DNA of 64,000 bases from an uncultured Gammaproteobacteria bacterium (lineage in GTDB: Bacteria > Pseudomonadota > Gammaproteobacteria > PS1 > Pseudothioglobaceae). The stretch covers positions 1 to 64,000 of the forward strand of contig CAJVZH010000004.1 in assembly GCA_913020715.1 (NCBI GenBank). The letters run 5' to 3'. The translations under genes and the position numbers were made by a program. Of the stretch, positions 19,286-30,373 are shown one piece after another (position 1 is the first letter of the stretch; each line of letters opens with the position of its first letter). The notes under the pieces are model-generated. The model did not search any database and had not been told where the DNA came from. It saw nothing but the letters and a program-made list of their open reading frames with translations.

Positions 19286-19481
19286 AATCAACTCCATGTA
19301 ATAATTAACTTCACCCGCCCGATTATTATAATCCAATTAGCATCCTATTGCAAATTGAGCTTTTTTTCTCTGTAGCTTTAGCGCGCCATTGAATTCATTA
19401 CTGTAGATCATTTTGATCTGTTATTTTTTACTCGTGACTTTACTTGTCAAATAACCGATTACTTTATTGGAAAAACAACCA

Positions 19482-20483
19482 TCAAATAGAAAATTGTTGT
19501 TTGAGTTTGGCGTACTCCGATGTTTCGATGCGTGGCCCAAAGTGGCTGACCACAAGCGCTGCGGCGGCGTTTGCAAATTGAGCAGCTAAGACGTAATCAT
19601 GGCCAGCACTAATGGCGTATAAAAAAGCTCCGGCAAACATATCGCCAGCGCCGTTTGTGTTGATTGCTTTGGCTTTAACACCAGAAGTACAAGTTGTGTG
19701 CTCGCCATCATAAACCATAGAGCCTGCAGCTCCTCGAGTTATCACAAAGGACTTTGCGTAATTTTTGAGCGCTTCTGCGGCTTGCTCAATAGTGCTGCTG
19801 TCAGTAAAATTGATGGCCTCTTCTTCATTGCAAAACAGCAAGTCTACGGTATCACCAATGACACTTTTAAGTTGCTGTGAAAAAATTTGCACAACAAAAG
19901 GGTCGGATAAACTCAGTGACGTTTTGACGTCATGTTGTTTAGCAAAAGACATCGCTTCAACGGCAACCTTGGTTCGTTGTGAATCGGTCACAAGGTAGCC
20001 TTCAATATACAGCCACTTACTATTGGCTAACAACTGTGTGTCAACATCACTTGATGAGAGATCTACATTCACGCCCAAATAGGTATTCATGGTGCGCTCA
20101 GCATCCTCAGTAATCATTACCAAGCATTTGCCGGTGGTGCCACTTGCATGCCCAGCTTCACGAAAATCAACGCCCGCAGCATTCAGGTCTTTAATAAAAA
20201 AAGCACCGGCATCGTCAGAGGCGACTTTGCCTGCATAAAATGCTGTTGCACCAAAGCCACTTATGGCAACAACTGTATTGCATGCTGAGCCACCACAGCT
20301 GCGCTTAACAAGTTTCGAATATGAGCCTAAATTATCGATTAATTGATATTGGCGATCCTCATCAACCAAGGTCATTAACCCTTTATCAACTTGATTTTCC
20401 TGTAAAAAATTTTCATCAACTTTGTACTCAATATCGACCAGAGCGGCACCAACGCCATAAACATCATATGTCTTCACACGCAA
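19482..20483 (-). CDS. PfkB family carbohydrate/adenosine kinase
   Basis: GGSACNTVVAISGFGATAFYAGKV and INTNGAGDMFAGAFLYA PfkB signatures. Confidence 0.92.
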   Translation of the reverse strand: MRVKTYDVYGVGAALVDIEYKVDENFLQENQVDKGLMTLVDEDRQYQLIDNLGSYSKLVKRSCGGSACNTVVAISGFGATAFYAGKVASDDAGAFFIKDLNAAGVDFREAGHASGTTGKCLVMITEDAERTMNTYLGVNVDLSSSDVDTQLLANSKWLYIEGYLVTDSQRTKVAVEAMSFAKQHDVKTSLSLSDPFVVQIFSQQLKSVIGDTVDLLFCNEEEAINFTDSSTIEQAAEALKNYAKSFVITRGAAGSMVYDGEHTTCTSGVKAKAINTNGAGDMFAGAFLYAISAGHDYVLAAQFANAAAALVVSHFGPRIETSEYAKLKQQFSI

Positions 20484-20521
20484 TCCTTTTTGTTAATACA
20501 GACAACTTTTTTCATCGCTAT

Positions 20522-21445
20522 TTATCTCAATGTACTAGGCACCGGAAAGTGCACATCTTCCTCAATACCGCTGACCTCAATCACCTCGTCGGCGCCATAA
20601 TCTAACAAATAACTAACCACTTCTTGTACCAAAACTTCGGGCGCGGAAGCGCCAGCAGTAACGCCAATTGATTGGCAGTTTTTGAGCCAAGCACCATCAA
20701 TGTCGGCCGCACCATCGATTAAATAAGACGGTTTGTTGTTATTCTCAGCAATTTCACGAAGACGATTGGAATTGGATGAATTTTTTGAACCCAACACCAA
20801 AAGCACATCGGCCATTTTAATAATCGCCTTGACGGCGTCCTGTCGATTTTGTGTTGCATAGCAAATATCGTCTTTTTTCGGCGACTGGATCTGCGGGAAT
20901 TTTTCTTTTAAAGCATCGACAATCGCGTGGGTATCATCCACTGAAAGCGTGGTTTGAGTGGTGTATGACAAATTGTGTTCTGCAGAGAAATCCAAATTAT
21001 CGATATCATCAATGGACTCAACCAAGCTAATCGCTGAACCCGTAGACTGGCCCAAGGTGCCTTCAACTTCTGGGTGACCCGCATGGCCGATGAGTATCAC
21101 TTGGTGTTGTTGTTTTTGTCGGCGTTGAACTTCTTTGTGCACTTTAGTCACTAATGGACAAGTGGCATCATACACTTTGGCATCAATGGAATTGGCCTCT
21201 TTTCTTACCGCTTGCGAAACGCCGTGTGCGCTAAAAATAACCACTTCGCCATTCGGCACTTCATCGACTTCTTCAACAAAAATAGCGCCCTTGACCTTTA
21301 AATCGCTCACAACAAATTTATTGTGAACAACTTCGTGGCGGACATAAATTGGCGCACCGTGGCGTTCAATCGCACGCTCTACAATTTCGATGGCACGCTC
21401 AACCCCTGCGCAAAAACCCCTTGGATTGGCGAGTAATATTTTCAT
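20522..21445 (-). CDS. ispH: 4-hydroxy-3-methylbut-2-enyl diphosphate reductase
   Basis: [56 protein letters not shown]. Confidence 0.98.
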   Translation of the reverse strand: MKILLANPRGFCAGVERAIEIVERAIERHGAPIYVRHEVVHNKFVVSDLKVKGAIFVEEVDEVPNGEVVIFSAHGVSQAVRKEANSIDAKVYDATCPLVTKVHKEVQRRQKQQHQVILIGHAGHPEVEGTLGQSTGSAISLVESIDDIDNLDFSAEHNLSYTTQTTLSVDDTHAIVDALKEKFPQIQSPKKDDICYATQNRQDAVKAIIKMADVLLVLGSKNSSNSNRLREIAENNNKPSYLIDGAADIDGAWLKNCQSIGVTAGASAPEVLVQEVVSYLLDYGADEVIEVSGIEEDVHFPVPSTLR

Positions 21446-21509
21446 GATATTGTTGTGCTGATTATTTCAAGCAGCTTATATTCGAGGGCTAACTGAATGT
21501 TCAATGAAA

Positions 21510-22352
21510 TTAGTGTTGTGTCAACGCTGAGAGAATTTGATGGACTTTGTCACGCAATTTTGAGCGGTGAACAATCATATCAATGGCGCCTTTTTCTAGC
21601 AAAAATTCAGCGCGCTGAAAGCCATCTGGCAGCTCTTCGCGAACCGTTTGTTCAACCACGCGTGGACCAGCAAAGCCAACCAAAGCATTAGGTTCGGCAA
21701 TATGAATATCGCCCAACATAGCAAAACTGGCAGAAACGCCGCCCATTGTGGGGTCGGTAAGAACTGAAATAAATGGAATTTTCTTATCGGCCAGCAATTT
21801 AACCGCTAAGGCCGTTTTTGCCATTTGCATCAAAGAAAACAAGCCCTCTTGCATGCGCGCACCACCACTGGCGGAAAAGCAAATCAATGGATAGCCGTGG
21901 GCAATTGAGGCGTCTGCCGCTCTGGCAAATTTCTCACCCACTACAGAGCCCATTGAGCCGCCCATAAATTTAAATTCAAAAACTGCAACAACCACTGGCA
22001 TGCCGTGCAATAAGCCCTGCTTAACCACCAACGCATCCTTCTCTCCCGTGTTTTTCTGGGCGTCGCTGTAGCGGTCCTTGTATTTTTTTTGATCCTTAAA
22101 CTTCAAAGGATCTACAGATTCGATACTGGCGCCAATTTCCACCTGCTGATCTTCGTCGAGGAAGCTTTCTAAACGATCTCTGGCAGACATTCTTAAATGG
22201 TGGTCGCACTGTGAGCAAATATGATTTAGACGCTTTAATTCTTCCTTGTAAAGCACTCCATTACACGCCGGACACTTACTCCACAAGCCTTCAGGAATGT
22301 TCTTTTTAGCGTTTTTGCCAATTGATGGCAATATTTTTTCCAACCAACTCAT
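21510..22352 (-). CDS. accD: Acetyl-CoA carboxylase carboxyltransferase subunit beta
   Basis: N-terminal Cys4 zinc motif ([13 protein letters not shown]...CSQCDHH); [26 protein letters not shown]. Confidence 0.98.
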   Translation of the reverse strand: MSWLEKILPSIGKNAKKNIPEGLWSKCPACNGVLYKEELKRLNHICSQCDHHLRMSARDRLESFLDEDQQVEIGASIESVDPLKFKDQKKYKDRYSDAQKNTGEKDALVVKQGLLHGMPVVVAVFEFKFMGGSMGSVVGEKFARAADASIAHGYPLICFSASGGARMQEGLFSLMQMAKTALAVKLLADKKIPFISVLTDPTMGGVSASFAMLGDIHIAEPNALVGFAGPRVVEQTVREELPDGFQRAEFLLEKGAIDMIVHRSKLRDKVHQILSALTQH

Positions 22353-22355
22353 AAG

Positions 22356-23162
22356 TTAATCCTGTTTAATGGCACTTGAAATTTGACGAGCCAAATTTCC
22401 GACCTTCGTCACCATTTTATCCCTATCATCGGATAATTGTTCAATAATAGAAACGAGCGAACTGCCAACAATAACGGCGTCTGCAGACTCGCTTACTTTC
22501 TTCGCTGTTTCGGCATCCTTAATACCAAAGCCAACACCCACCGGCAAGTCAATAACTTTACGAATTCGCGCTAGGTGATGATTAACCGAGTCAATATCAA
22601 TATTCCCAGCACCGGTTACACCCTTAAGGGAAACAAAATAAACAAAGCCTGAGGCAACTTTTGCGATCAACTCTAAGCGTTCGTCGGTTGTTGTCGGCGC
22701 CACTAAGAAGATTAAGTCGATACCAACGCTGTCCAATTCGGTTTTGAAGTCTTGCGCTTCTTCGGGTGGCATATCCACCACCAAAACACCGTCAACACCC
22801 GCCTCTTGTGCGCGCTCAGCAAAAGCCTTATAGCCAAACACTTCAATGGGGTTGGTGTAACCCATCAGCACCACGCCAGTTGTATTATTGTGCTCTCTAA
22901 GGCGTTCAACCATTCCAAATACATAATGCAAATTAACGCCGTCTGCGACAGCGCGCTCATGCGACTTGGCAATCACTGGGCCGTCGGCCATTGGATCCGA
23001 AAACGGCATACCAAGCTCGATGATATCAGCGCCATTGTGCACTAGGGCAAACATCGCAGCTTCTGAATTGTCCATGCCGCCATCACCCGTAGTAATAAAT
23101 GGGATAAAGGCTTTTTGGCCGGATTGCTTAAGATCGCTAAAAATTTTACTAAGTATCGACAT
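22356..23162 (-). CDS. trpA: Tryptophan synthase subunit alpha
   Basis: FIPFITTGD, ELGMPFSDPMADGPVI, VLVVDMPPEEA, GFGIKDAETAK. Confidence 0.98.
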   Translation of the reverse strand: MSILSKIFSDLKQSGQKAFIPFITTGDGGMDNSEAAMFALVHNGADIIELGMPFSDPMADGPVIAKSHERAVADGVNLHYVFGMVERLREHNNTTGVVLMGYTNPIEVFGYKAFAERAQEAGVDGVLVVDMPPEEAQDFKTELDSVGIDLIFLVAPTTTDERLELIAKVASGFVYFVSLKGVTGAGNIDIDSVNHHLARIRKVIDLPVGVGFGIKDAETAKKVSESADAVIVGSSLVSIIEQLSDDRDKMVTKVGNLARQISSAIKQD

Positions 23163-23243
23163 CGGTTTTAATCAGCTGAATAAGGGCTAAATTTTATCAC
23201 AGAAGCACTTAAGGACAATTTATTGTCAGCGCTCAAATGGGTT

Positions 23244-24290
23244 TTATTTTGATTGAGAATAACTGTGAACAGTGTCGACCAGTACTTTCATATTGTCGGG
23301 GCTAACGTCTGGCGTAATGCCATGACCCAAATTGAATACATGGCCAGTCTTGCCCTTGAATTGATCGAGCACTTTTTTAACTTCAGCCTCTACCACTTCA
23401 GGTGTTGCATAGAGCACTGAAGGATCTAAGTTACCTTGCAAGGCTACTTGATTGCCGACGCGTTTTTGTGCATCGCCCAGCTCAACCGTCCAGTCAAGGC
23501 CAAGTGCGTCACAGCCAGTCGCTGCAATTTGCTCAAGCCATGCACCGCCGCCTTTAGTGAAAAGCGTCACCGGAATTGTTCTGTCTTCATATTGGCGATG
23601 AATGCCGGAAACAATTTTCTGCATATATCTAAGCGAGAAATTCTCGTAACATTCTTTGTTTAGCGAGCCACCCCACGTGTCAAAAATCATCACCGAGTCC
23701 GCGCCGGCCTCAATCTGGCCATTGAGATAATCGATTATCGTGTCGGCAAGCACATCCAATAATTGGTGCATGTGCTTCGGGTTTTCAAACATCAGTCCTT
23801 TGACTTTAGAGAAAGTCTTGCTTGCTCCACCTTCCACCATGTAAGTTGCCAAAGTCCATGGGCTGCCAGTAAAGCCGATAAGTGGCACACGACCTTTTAG
23901 GTTGTTCTTAATCACTGAAACCGCGTCATTAACGTAAGCAAGCTCGGTGCCAACATCAGGCTTTGAAAGCTTGTCAATCGAAGCAAGTGTGGTCAGTGGA
24001 CGGGTGAATTTTGGTCCTTCGCCTTCGGCAAAGTACAAGCCAAGGCCCATAGCATCAGGAATCGTCAAAATATCTGAGAATAAAATCGCCGCGTCTAAAT
24101 CAAAACGCTCAAGTGGCTGCAACGTGACTTCACATGCCAACTCACTATTCTTGCAAAGACTTAAAAAATCCCCCGCTTTAGCGCGTGTTGCGCGATATTC
24201 TGGCAAATAACGACCCGCTTGACGCATCACCCAAACCGGTGTGCGGGTCACTTCTTTTTTTAACAGGGCGTTGATGTAATCAAATGCCAT
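23244..24290 (-). CDS. hemE: Uroporphyrinogen decarboxylase
   Basis: [59 protein letters not shown]. Confidence 0.98.
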   Translation of the reverse strand: MAFDYINALLKKEVTRTPVWVMRQAGRYLPEYRATRAKAGDFLSLCKNSELACEVTLQPLERFDLDAAILFSDILTIPDAMGLGLYFAEGEGPKFTRPLTTLASIDKLSKPDVGTELAYVNDAVSVIKNNLKGRVPLIGFTGSPWTLATYMVEGGASKTFSKVKGLMFENPKHMHQLLDVLADTIIDYLNGQIEAGADSVMIFDTWGGSLNKECYENFSLRYMQKIVSGIHRQYEDRTIPVTLFTKGGGAWLEQIAATGCDALGLDWTVELGDAQKRVGNQVALQGNLDPSVLYATPEVVEAEVKKVLDQFKGKTGHVFNLGHGITPDVSPDNMKVLVDTVHSYSQSK

Positions 24291-24346
24291 AATAACTTCT
24301 CAGTGGAAAATAATAATAAAATTTATTTTATGCTTTCTTCGGGCAC

Positions 24347-24373
24347 AAAAAAAGCCACAATCGTGGCTTTTTT
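24347..24373 (-). terminator. Intrinsic terminator downstream of rpmE
   Basis: aaaaaagccac-aatc-gtggctttttt perfect hairpin with T/A tracts, between rpmE and hemE. Confidence 0.85.
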
Positions 24374-24391
24374 AAAGCATAAAGCTTTGAA

Positions 24392-24604
24392 TTAACGCTT
24401 GAATGCGCCGTAACGAGATTTAAACTTCTCAACACGACCCGCAGTATCCATAATTTTTTGCTTACCTGTGTAGAACGGGTGGCAGCTAGAACATACGTCT
24501 AGTAATAATTCTTCTTTACCAGTTGTAGAACGCGTTTCGAACGTGTTACCACAGCTGCATACCACTTTAATTGCTTCGTAAGCTGGATGAATATCTGTTT
24601 GCAT
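24392..24604 (-). CDS. rpmE: 50S ribosomal protein L31 (zinc-binding type)
   Basis: [27 protein letters not shown]...[13 protein letters not shown]. Confidence 0.97.
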   Translation of the reverse strand: MQTDIHPAYEAIKVVCSCGNTFETRSTTGKEELLLDVCSSCHPFYTGKQKIMDTAGRVEKFKSRYGAFKR

Positions 24605-24648
24605 AGCTAATTGTTTGTCTTCAAATCGAAAAGAACGGAAATTATATA

Positions 24649-24876
24649 CTATCTCTCATTCGGGGTGTAGGTTTTAACGCTAAGCGCATGGAGCTCACCA
24701 CTTTTGATTTCATCACTGACCACGCCCAGTACTGTGCGCTGTCTTTGCAGTAGCGACATACCTTCAAAAATTGGTGACACAACAATTGCAGCACAGTTGC
24801 AGCCATCGCCCTCCATGGTTACTTGTGAGCTCTCAATGCCCGCTTCAAGTTTTGCTTTAATCTCTTCTAATGTCAT
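24649..24876 (-). CDS. BolA/IbaG family protein
   Basis: 75 aa; [49 protein letters not shown]...[14 protein letters not shown]. Confidence 0.9.
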   Translation of the reverse strand: MTLEEIKAKLEAGIESSQVTMEGDGCNCAAIVVSPIFEGMSLLQRQRTVLGVVSDEIKSGELHALSVKTYTPNER

Positions 24877-26153
24877 GCGCCAAATAGTCCTTTAAGTGCG
24901 TAGAAAAATACAATTGCCATCACCGCGCCTGCCGGCAAGGTCACTATCCACGAAAGAAAAATGCGATTGATAACTCGCAAGTTTAACGAGGCCAACCCTC
25001 GAGCAATACCAACACCCAAAACAGCGCCAACAAGTACCTGGGTGGTTGAAACTGGCAGACCAGTGTATGACGCCAGAACAACGGTGGTTGCGGCGGCCAA
25101 TTCTGCTGCAAAGCCACGACTAGGCGTCAACTCGGTAATACCCTTGCCAATCGTGCGCATCACTTTAAAACCGAATGTCGCCAAACCAAATACAATACCA
25201 CCGCCGCCAACTAGCAGAATCCATGAAGGCAAGACACTTTTAGATGCAATATCACCACCGGATTCAACAATACTATAAACGGCCGCAAGAGGGCCAATCG
25301 CGTTTGCCACGTCATTGGATCCATGGGCAAATGCCATCGAACACGCTGTTACAACCATCAAACCGCCAAACAATTTTTCCATGTTGGCGTATTGAAAATC
25401 AGCGTCGTCCTCAGGATTGGTCTTGATTCTTCTAACAATAACGGCTGCTATGATAGAGGCAATAATACCGACTATAACCGCAATCATCATACTGGTTGGC
25501 AAGTCTTTGCCTAAATGCTTAAGTGACTCAACATGCTTCAAGCCTTTTAGTAGTGTCACCAAAGCAATAACAAAGCCAACAATAAACACATAAAACGGCA
25601 AATAACGCTTCGCATTTTCCAAAGGAGTTTCAGTGGAAATAATGCGCTTCTGCAAACTCTTAAAGATAAATACCGCCAGCGTTCCTGCCAATAGTGGCGA
25701 AATCACCCAACTGGCAACAATAGTACCAACCTTGCCCCAAGCAACAGCATCAATACCAACACCAACCGCGCCAAAACCAACAATGGCTCCAACAATCGAG
25801 TGCGTAGTGGAAACTGGCCAACCAACAGAAGAGGCAATCAATAACCAGAAACCAGCGGAAAGGAGAGCTGCCAACATTCCATAGACCAACAAGTGGGGAC
25901 TGTCGACGAAGATCGAGGCGTCCAAAATCCCCTTGCGAACTGTTGCGGTTACCTCACCGCCCGCAAGCACAGCGCCAGCAAACTCAAAAATAATGGCAAT
26001 AATGATGGCTTGTTTGACTGTAATCGCACCAGAACCAACCGAAGTACCCATCGCATTTGCCACGTCATTAGCGCCCACACCCCACGCCATAAAAAGACCA
26101 AAGCCAATGGCCAACATAATAAGGATTTCATGATTTTGCGTAATAATATCCAT
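24873..26153 (-). CDS. Inorganic phosphate transporter (PiT family)
   Basis: WGVGANDVANAMGTSVGSGA and FAHGSNDVANAIGPLAAV duplicated PiT signature motifs. Confidence 0.95.
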   Translation of the reverse strand: MDIITQNHEILIMLAIGFGLFMAWGVGANDVANAMGTSVGSGAITVKQAIIIAIIFEFAGAVLAGGEVTATVRKGILDASIFVDSPHLLVYGMLAALLSAGFWLLIASSVGWPVSTTHSIVGAIVGFGAVGVGIDAVAWGKVGTIVASWVISPLLAGTLAVFIFKSLQKRIISTETPLENAKRYLPFYVFIVGFVIALVTLLKGLKHVESLKHLGKDLPTSMMIAVIVGIIASIIAAVIVRRIKTNPEDDADFQYANMEKLFGGLMVVTACSMAFAHGSNDVANAIGPLAAVYSIVESGGDIASKSVLPSWILLVGGGGIVFGLATFGFKVMRTIGKGITELTPSRGFAAELAAATTVVLASYTGLPVSTTQVLVGAVLGVGIARGLASLNLRVINRIFLSWIVTLPAGAVMAIVFFYALKGLFGA

Positions 26154-26165
26154 ACTTATCCCTTA

Positions 26166-26843
26166 CTATTTCGCCAACATCACTTCAAGTCTCGAGCCCA
26201 CTTTTTGAGCGGCATCTGCAGTCTCACCAAGCCATTCAACGGCACGGTAGTAGAACATCATGTCAACTGGAGGGGTGTTTGACTCGAGTGCAAATAGCGC
26301 ATCACGAATTTGATGTTGCACGCCATCGCTCTCATGTTCAAAACCGTTAATTTTGCCAATAATGTCATCAACAACCTTTCGCTCGCGATGACTGAACGCC
26401 GTCTCTAGCAATTCATCCAATTCATTAATAGCTTCTAGAGCGGCAGCCGATGTTTTAACGCAGACAGCAATAAGATCTTGAAAAGTTTGGCTCACTTCTA
26501 CCGGCAAAACCATATGCCTAGTCATCATCAGGCCAGCCAAATCTTTGGTGATGTTTGCAATGGAGTCCTGAATTAACAAGACATCAAGGAGGTCGCGACG
26601 AGAAAACGGCATCATAAATGTGCTTGGCAAGTTCATCCGCAGCTTCTTTTTAAGCTCGTCCGCTTTGTGTTCCTTTTTGCTGATGGACTGGCGAATGCTT
26701 TCCGCCTTTTCCCAGTCTTGTTTTGCGGCAGCCTTAGCGAAATTGCCAAACTCCTTCAAACACAGGTGGACTTGCTTCATATGTTGTTGCAAAGGATTAA
26801 TTGGAGATTTTCCAAACAAACCCGAAATATCATTTCTAGCCAT
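26166..26843 (-). CDS. TIGR00153/DUF47 (PhoU-like) family phosphate transport regulator
   Basis: FGKSPINPLQQHMKQVHLC...MPFSRRDLLDVLLIQDSIANITKDLAGLMMTR; adjacent to pit. Confidence 0.9.
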   Translation of the reverse strand: MARNDISGLFGKSPINPLQQHMKQVHLCLKEFGNFAKAAAKQDWEKAESIRQSISKKEHKADELKKKLRMNLPSTFMMPFSRRDLLDVLLIQDSIANITKDLAGLMMTRHMVLPVEVSQTFQDLIAVCVKTSAAALEAINELDELLETAFSHRERKVVDDIIGKINGFEHESDGVQHQIRDALFALESNTPPVDMMFYYRAVEWLGETADAAQKVGSRLEVMLAK

Positions 26844-26926
26844 TAATACCAGCTCCAGAATTCATAAATAGTTGTTGCGTATTTTAAATGTCTGCAAAAC
26901 AACTTGCAACAGAAAAAAACAAAAAA

Positions 26927-27328
26927 CTAAATCAGCACACTTCGCACGTAAGGCAGCAATCTTGCCTTGATTTGATTAAAGCAAAGCTCAAAGGCTTGAT
27001 AATCCCCACCGTCTGGATCCTCAAAACCAATATGCACAACTTCTGTTTTGCTTGGAAACATTGGACAAGTTTGACTGGCGTGGTCGCACACAGTCACCAC
27101 CAAATCAAATTCAATATGGATAAGCGTTTCTAGTTTTTTGGAGTGGTATTCATCACGCCAAATGTCGTGAATTTTCAGTATTTTTTGAGCGTTTGGATGG
27201 ACATTACCACTGACAGCCACACCACTAGAATAAGCTATTATATCGCCACCCAGTTCAGCATTAATAAGCGCCTCGGCAATGATGGATCGGCAGCTATTGC
27301 CGGTGCAAAGTATCAAGATTTTTTTCAC
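26927..27328 (-). CDS. arsC: Arsenate reductase, LMW-phosphatase type
   Basis: LCTGNSCRSIIAEAL P-loop; VTVCDHASQTCPMF resolving-cysteine pair. Confidence 0.9.
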   Translation of the reverse strand: MKKILILCTGNSCRSIIAEALINAELGGDIIAYSSGVAVSGNVHPNAQKILKIHDIWRDEYHSKKLETLIHIEFDLVVTVCDHASQTCPMFPSKTEVVHIGFEDPDGGDYQAFELCFNQIKARLLPYVRSVLI

Positions 27329-28008
27329 TGATCGCCTTCCTGTTTATCTGAATGAATCAGCTTAACAAAGATCAATGCCGCCACTAAAGCGCCCAATATT
27401 GTTGCCACAACATAGAGCCATAAATGTTCAAAATGACCACTTACTATCGCCGGGCCAATGCTGCGCGCAGGGTTCATGCTTGCGCCCGTAATTGGTCCGG
27501 CAAACATCGCCTCTAGGCCGACGGTAAATCCAATAGCAATGCCGGCAAAATCTTTGATGGCCTTGCCGTGAACGGCTGAAGCACTAATGACCAGCATTAA
27601 AATAAAGGCAAGCAAAAACTCAAACCCAAAAGACTGCGCCACCGAGCCGTGTGGCAGAGTTGCGCCAAGATAGCTTACTTCTGAGAATTGATTAAAGTCT
27701 TCTCGTAGTAAGAGAAAAAGTGAAGCACTTGCAGCAATGCCACCAAGTATTTGCGCACAGATATAAGGCAAAACTTGCTTACGATCAAATTCGCCCATCG
27801 AATAAAAGGCAATGGTTACCGCAGGATTAAAGTGAGCGCCTGAGACATGAGCAAAACTATAAATTAATGCAACAATAACAAAACCGAAAGTGAGCGCCAC
27901 CCCGGCGTGTCCAAGCGCCCCGGTAATATCGTTAATCATTACCGCGCCACTTCCCGCAAAAACCAAAATATAAGTGCCAATGAATTCAGCTGTCAATTTA
28001 TTACGCAT
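27325..28008 (-). CDS. MIP/aquaporin family channel
   Basis: Two NPA boxes (HFNPAVT, SMNPARS) and six TM segments; 4-nt overlap with arsC. Confidence 0.94.
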   Translation of the reverse strand: MRNKLTAEFIGTYILVFAGSGAVMINDITGALGHAGVALTFGFVIVALIYSFAHVSGAHFNPAVTIAFYSMGEFDRKQVLPYICAQILGGIAASASLFLLLREDFNQFSEVSYLGATLPHGSVAQSFGFEFLLAFILMLVISASAVHGKAIKDFAGIAIGFTVGLEAMFAGPITGASMNPARSIGPAIVSGHFEHLWLYVVATILGALVAALIFVKLIHSDKQEGDQ

Positions 28009-28130
28009 TTAGCCTCTGTTTAGAATTAAGGGGTAACATTGCTTTTTTAGTGGCAATTGTCTTTCAATAAACGAGAATTTTACCTTAGGCATTTAATTAT
28101 AATGCCTTGCAAAATGAACCAAAATTATTT

Positions 28131-29492
28131 ATGCCAACAATAAATGCGATTATTTTGGCTGCCGGCGAAGGCAGCAGAATGAAATCAAACACACCTAAAG
28201 TTCTACAGCAACTCTCAGACAAAACCCTTTTGCAGCATGTTATCGATGCAGCACTTCCATTAGGCGCCAATCTAAATATTGTCATTGGCCATGGCGCAGA
28301 ATTGGTTAAAAATACCATTGAAAATCAAGGTGTTAACTGGGTTGTACAAAAAGAGCAGCTGGGCACGGGGCACGCTGTGCAACAAGTAATGCCAGATGTT
28401 GATGACGACTCTATCTGCCTAATACTTTATGGCGACGTACCCTTTATTCAAAGCGCCACCCTAAACACACTGCTTGGTCAAGCCATTGAAACGGGTTTTG
28501 CATTGTTGAGCGTTGTACTGGAAAATCCATTTGGCTATGGCCGCATTAAAAGGAATGCAGAGGGTCAGATTGTCGGGATTGTTGAACAAAAAGATGCCAA
28601 CAATAGCGAGCTGGCGATTAACGAAACTAACACCGGCATTATGGCTGTTCAAGCTTCACTTCTCAGGAGATATCTAGACAATCTCAAGCCAAACAACTCT
28701 CAAGGCGAGTTGTATTTAACCGATATTGTTGAGATGGCGAATGCGAATAATGTTACTATTTCGTCCTGTATGTGTAATAGTGCGGCAGAAGTAATGGGCG
28801 TTAATGACAAGAATCAATTGGCAGAATTAGAAAGACTTGTACAACAACAACAGGTAAATGAATTCATGACCAATGGTCTTGGCGTTAAGGATCCTGCTCG
28901 TTTTGATTGTCGCGGAACATTGAGCTTTGGCAAAGACTGCATTATCGATATTAATGTTGTATTTGAAGGTGATAATGAATTGGGCGATAATGTGACAATT
29001 GCACCTAATTGCATTATAAAAAACGCTCAAATCGGCGATAATTCAGAAATCAAGGCAAATTCAATGATTGAGAATTCAACCGTCGGCAACAACACAGCTA
29101 TCGGCCCTTTTGCCCGCCTTCGCCCAGAAAGTCATATTGGCAACAACGCCAAAATAGGTAATTTCGTAGAAGTTAAAAAATCAACCATTGGCAACGCCTC
29201 TAAAGTGTCTCATCTGAGCTATATCGGAGATAGCACCCTTGGTGAGGGCGTTAATGTCGGCGCCGGTGTGATTACTTGCAATTATGACGGCGTTAACAAA
29301 CATCAAACCGTCATCAAAGACGGTGCCTTTATCGGCTCAAACACCCAACTCATTGCACCTGTCACGGTAGGGAAAAATGCAACAATTGGTGCGGGATCAA
29401 CAATTAATCGAGACGCGCCTGATGACAAGCTGACACTTAGTCGCAACAAGCAGGCCACTCTAAGCGGCTGGAAGCGCCCCACTAAAAAATAA
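28131..29492 (+). CDS. glmU: Bifunctional N-acetylglucosamine-1-phosphate uridyltransferase/glucosamine-1-phosphate acetyltransferase
   Basis: IILAAGEGSRMKSNTPKVLQ; YGDVPFI; C-terminal left-handed beta helix; NVGAGVITCNYDGVNKHQTVIKDGAFIGS. Confidence 0.98.
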   Translation: MPTINAIILAAGEGSRMKSNTPKVLQQLSDKTLLQHVIDAALPLGANLNIVIGHGAELVKNTIENQGVNWVVQKEQLGTGHAVQQVMPDVDDDSICLILYGDVPFIQSATLNTLLGQAIETGFALLSVVLENPFGYGRIKRNAEGQIVGIVEQKDANNSELAINETNTGIMAVQASLLRRYLDNLKPNNSQGELYLTDIVEMANANNVTISSCMCNSAAEVMGVNDKNQLAELERLVQQQQVNEFMTNGLGVKDPARFDCRGTLSFGKDCIIDINVVFEGDNELGDNVTIAPNCIIKNAQIGDNSEIKANSMIENSTVGNNTAIGPFARLRPESHIGNNAKIGNFVEVKKSTIGNASKVSHLSYIGDSTLGEGVNVGAGVITCNYDGVNKHQTVIKDGAFIGSNTQLIAPVTVGKNATIGAGSTINRDAPDDKLTLSRNKQATLSGWKRPTKK

Positions 29493-29503
29493 CACTCCCT
29501 TTA

Positions 29504-30373
29504 CTAAAGGCGAACCTCTAGCCAGTCTTGTATATCCTGGAAAACCTTATCTCGCCTAGCTTTTGGCTCATTAAACACTTCATGGTAATAATCTTCGTAC
29601 ACCTTGATAGTTTTGTCACTAGAACCAACCGTGTCATGCAGTAGCCATGCCCCAGCTGGGTCGACCGTCGCATCCGCTCCGCCTTGGACAATTAACAAAG
29701 GCAAGGTTATTTCACTTGCATGATTTGTCACATACTTCATAGCATTAAACATCGCAGCTGAAATTCCAGCTGTCACTTTTCCAGGATGTACTAAGGGGTC
29801 ACTCACATACTCGTCAACTTCCTTTGGATCTGTACTCATTACGTCAGATTCTAACTGCCTCACGCCCAGTTTGGGCGCAACAGCCGCGACTATTTTTAAC
29901 AAGCTAAGAAGAAATGGTGGGGGGCAGTTTGATGGCCTTACCAAAGGTCCTGATAATATCGCACCCGCATAATTAGCTTGATGGTCAAGTAAGTGTCTTG
30001 AGCTAATAAGTCCACCCAAACTATGTCCCACAAGAAATATAGGTTTTTCTGGCTGCTCTAAATACACCATATCAAAATAAGTTTTTAACGGATCTGTAAA
30101 ATCTTCAAACTGGTTAACAAGCACCCGCGTACCTTCCGATTTGCCATGACCTAAATGATCGAGCGCATAAATCGCATAACCCAATGGCACAAAATAATTG
30201 ACTACATGCATATATCTACCCGAGTGTTCCGCCAAACCGTGGATGACTAACAGAACAGATTTTGGCTCAACCTCTGGCAGCCAACACTGGTAGTAGGTCT
30301 TGGCACCACGATTGCCATCAAAAAAACCTTCTTGATGGTTGATACCTTCTTTCGCTGATTCAATACTTGTCAT
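29504..30373 (-). CDS. Alpha/beta hydrolase (monoacylglycerol lipase/lysophospholipase-like)
   Basis: VIHGLAEHSGRY; LVGHSLGGLISSRH nucleophile elbow; YEDYYHEVFNEP catalytic His region. Confidence 0.92.
   Translation of the reverse strand: MTSIESAKEGINHQEGFFDGNRGAKTYYQCWLPEVEPKSVLLVIHGLAEHSGRYMHVVNYFVPLGYAIYALDHLGHGKSEGTRVLVNQFEDFTDPLKTYFDMVYLEQPEKPIFLVGHSLGGLISSRHLLDHQANYAGAILSGPLVRPSNCPPPFLLSLLKIVAAVAPKLGVRQLESDVMSTDPKEVDEYVSDPLVHPGKVTAGISAAMFNAMKYVTNHASEITLPLLIVQGGADATVDPAGAWLLHDTVGSSDKTIKVYEDYYHEVFNEPKARRDKVFQDIQDWLEVRL

Noticed and set aside
19403-19422. AGATCATTTTGATCT palindrome-like site upstream of the wHTH gene
   Set aside because: Does not match the FNR/CRP consensus (TTGAT-N4-ATCAA) and is short enough to be chance in AT-rich DNA.
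24961-26282. Several plus-strand ORFs of 60-129 aa across pit
   Set aside because: Antisense to the PiT transporter; composition is typical of shadow frames with no RBS or homology signal.
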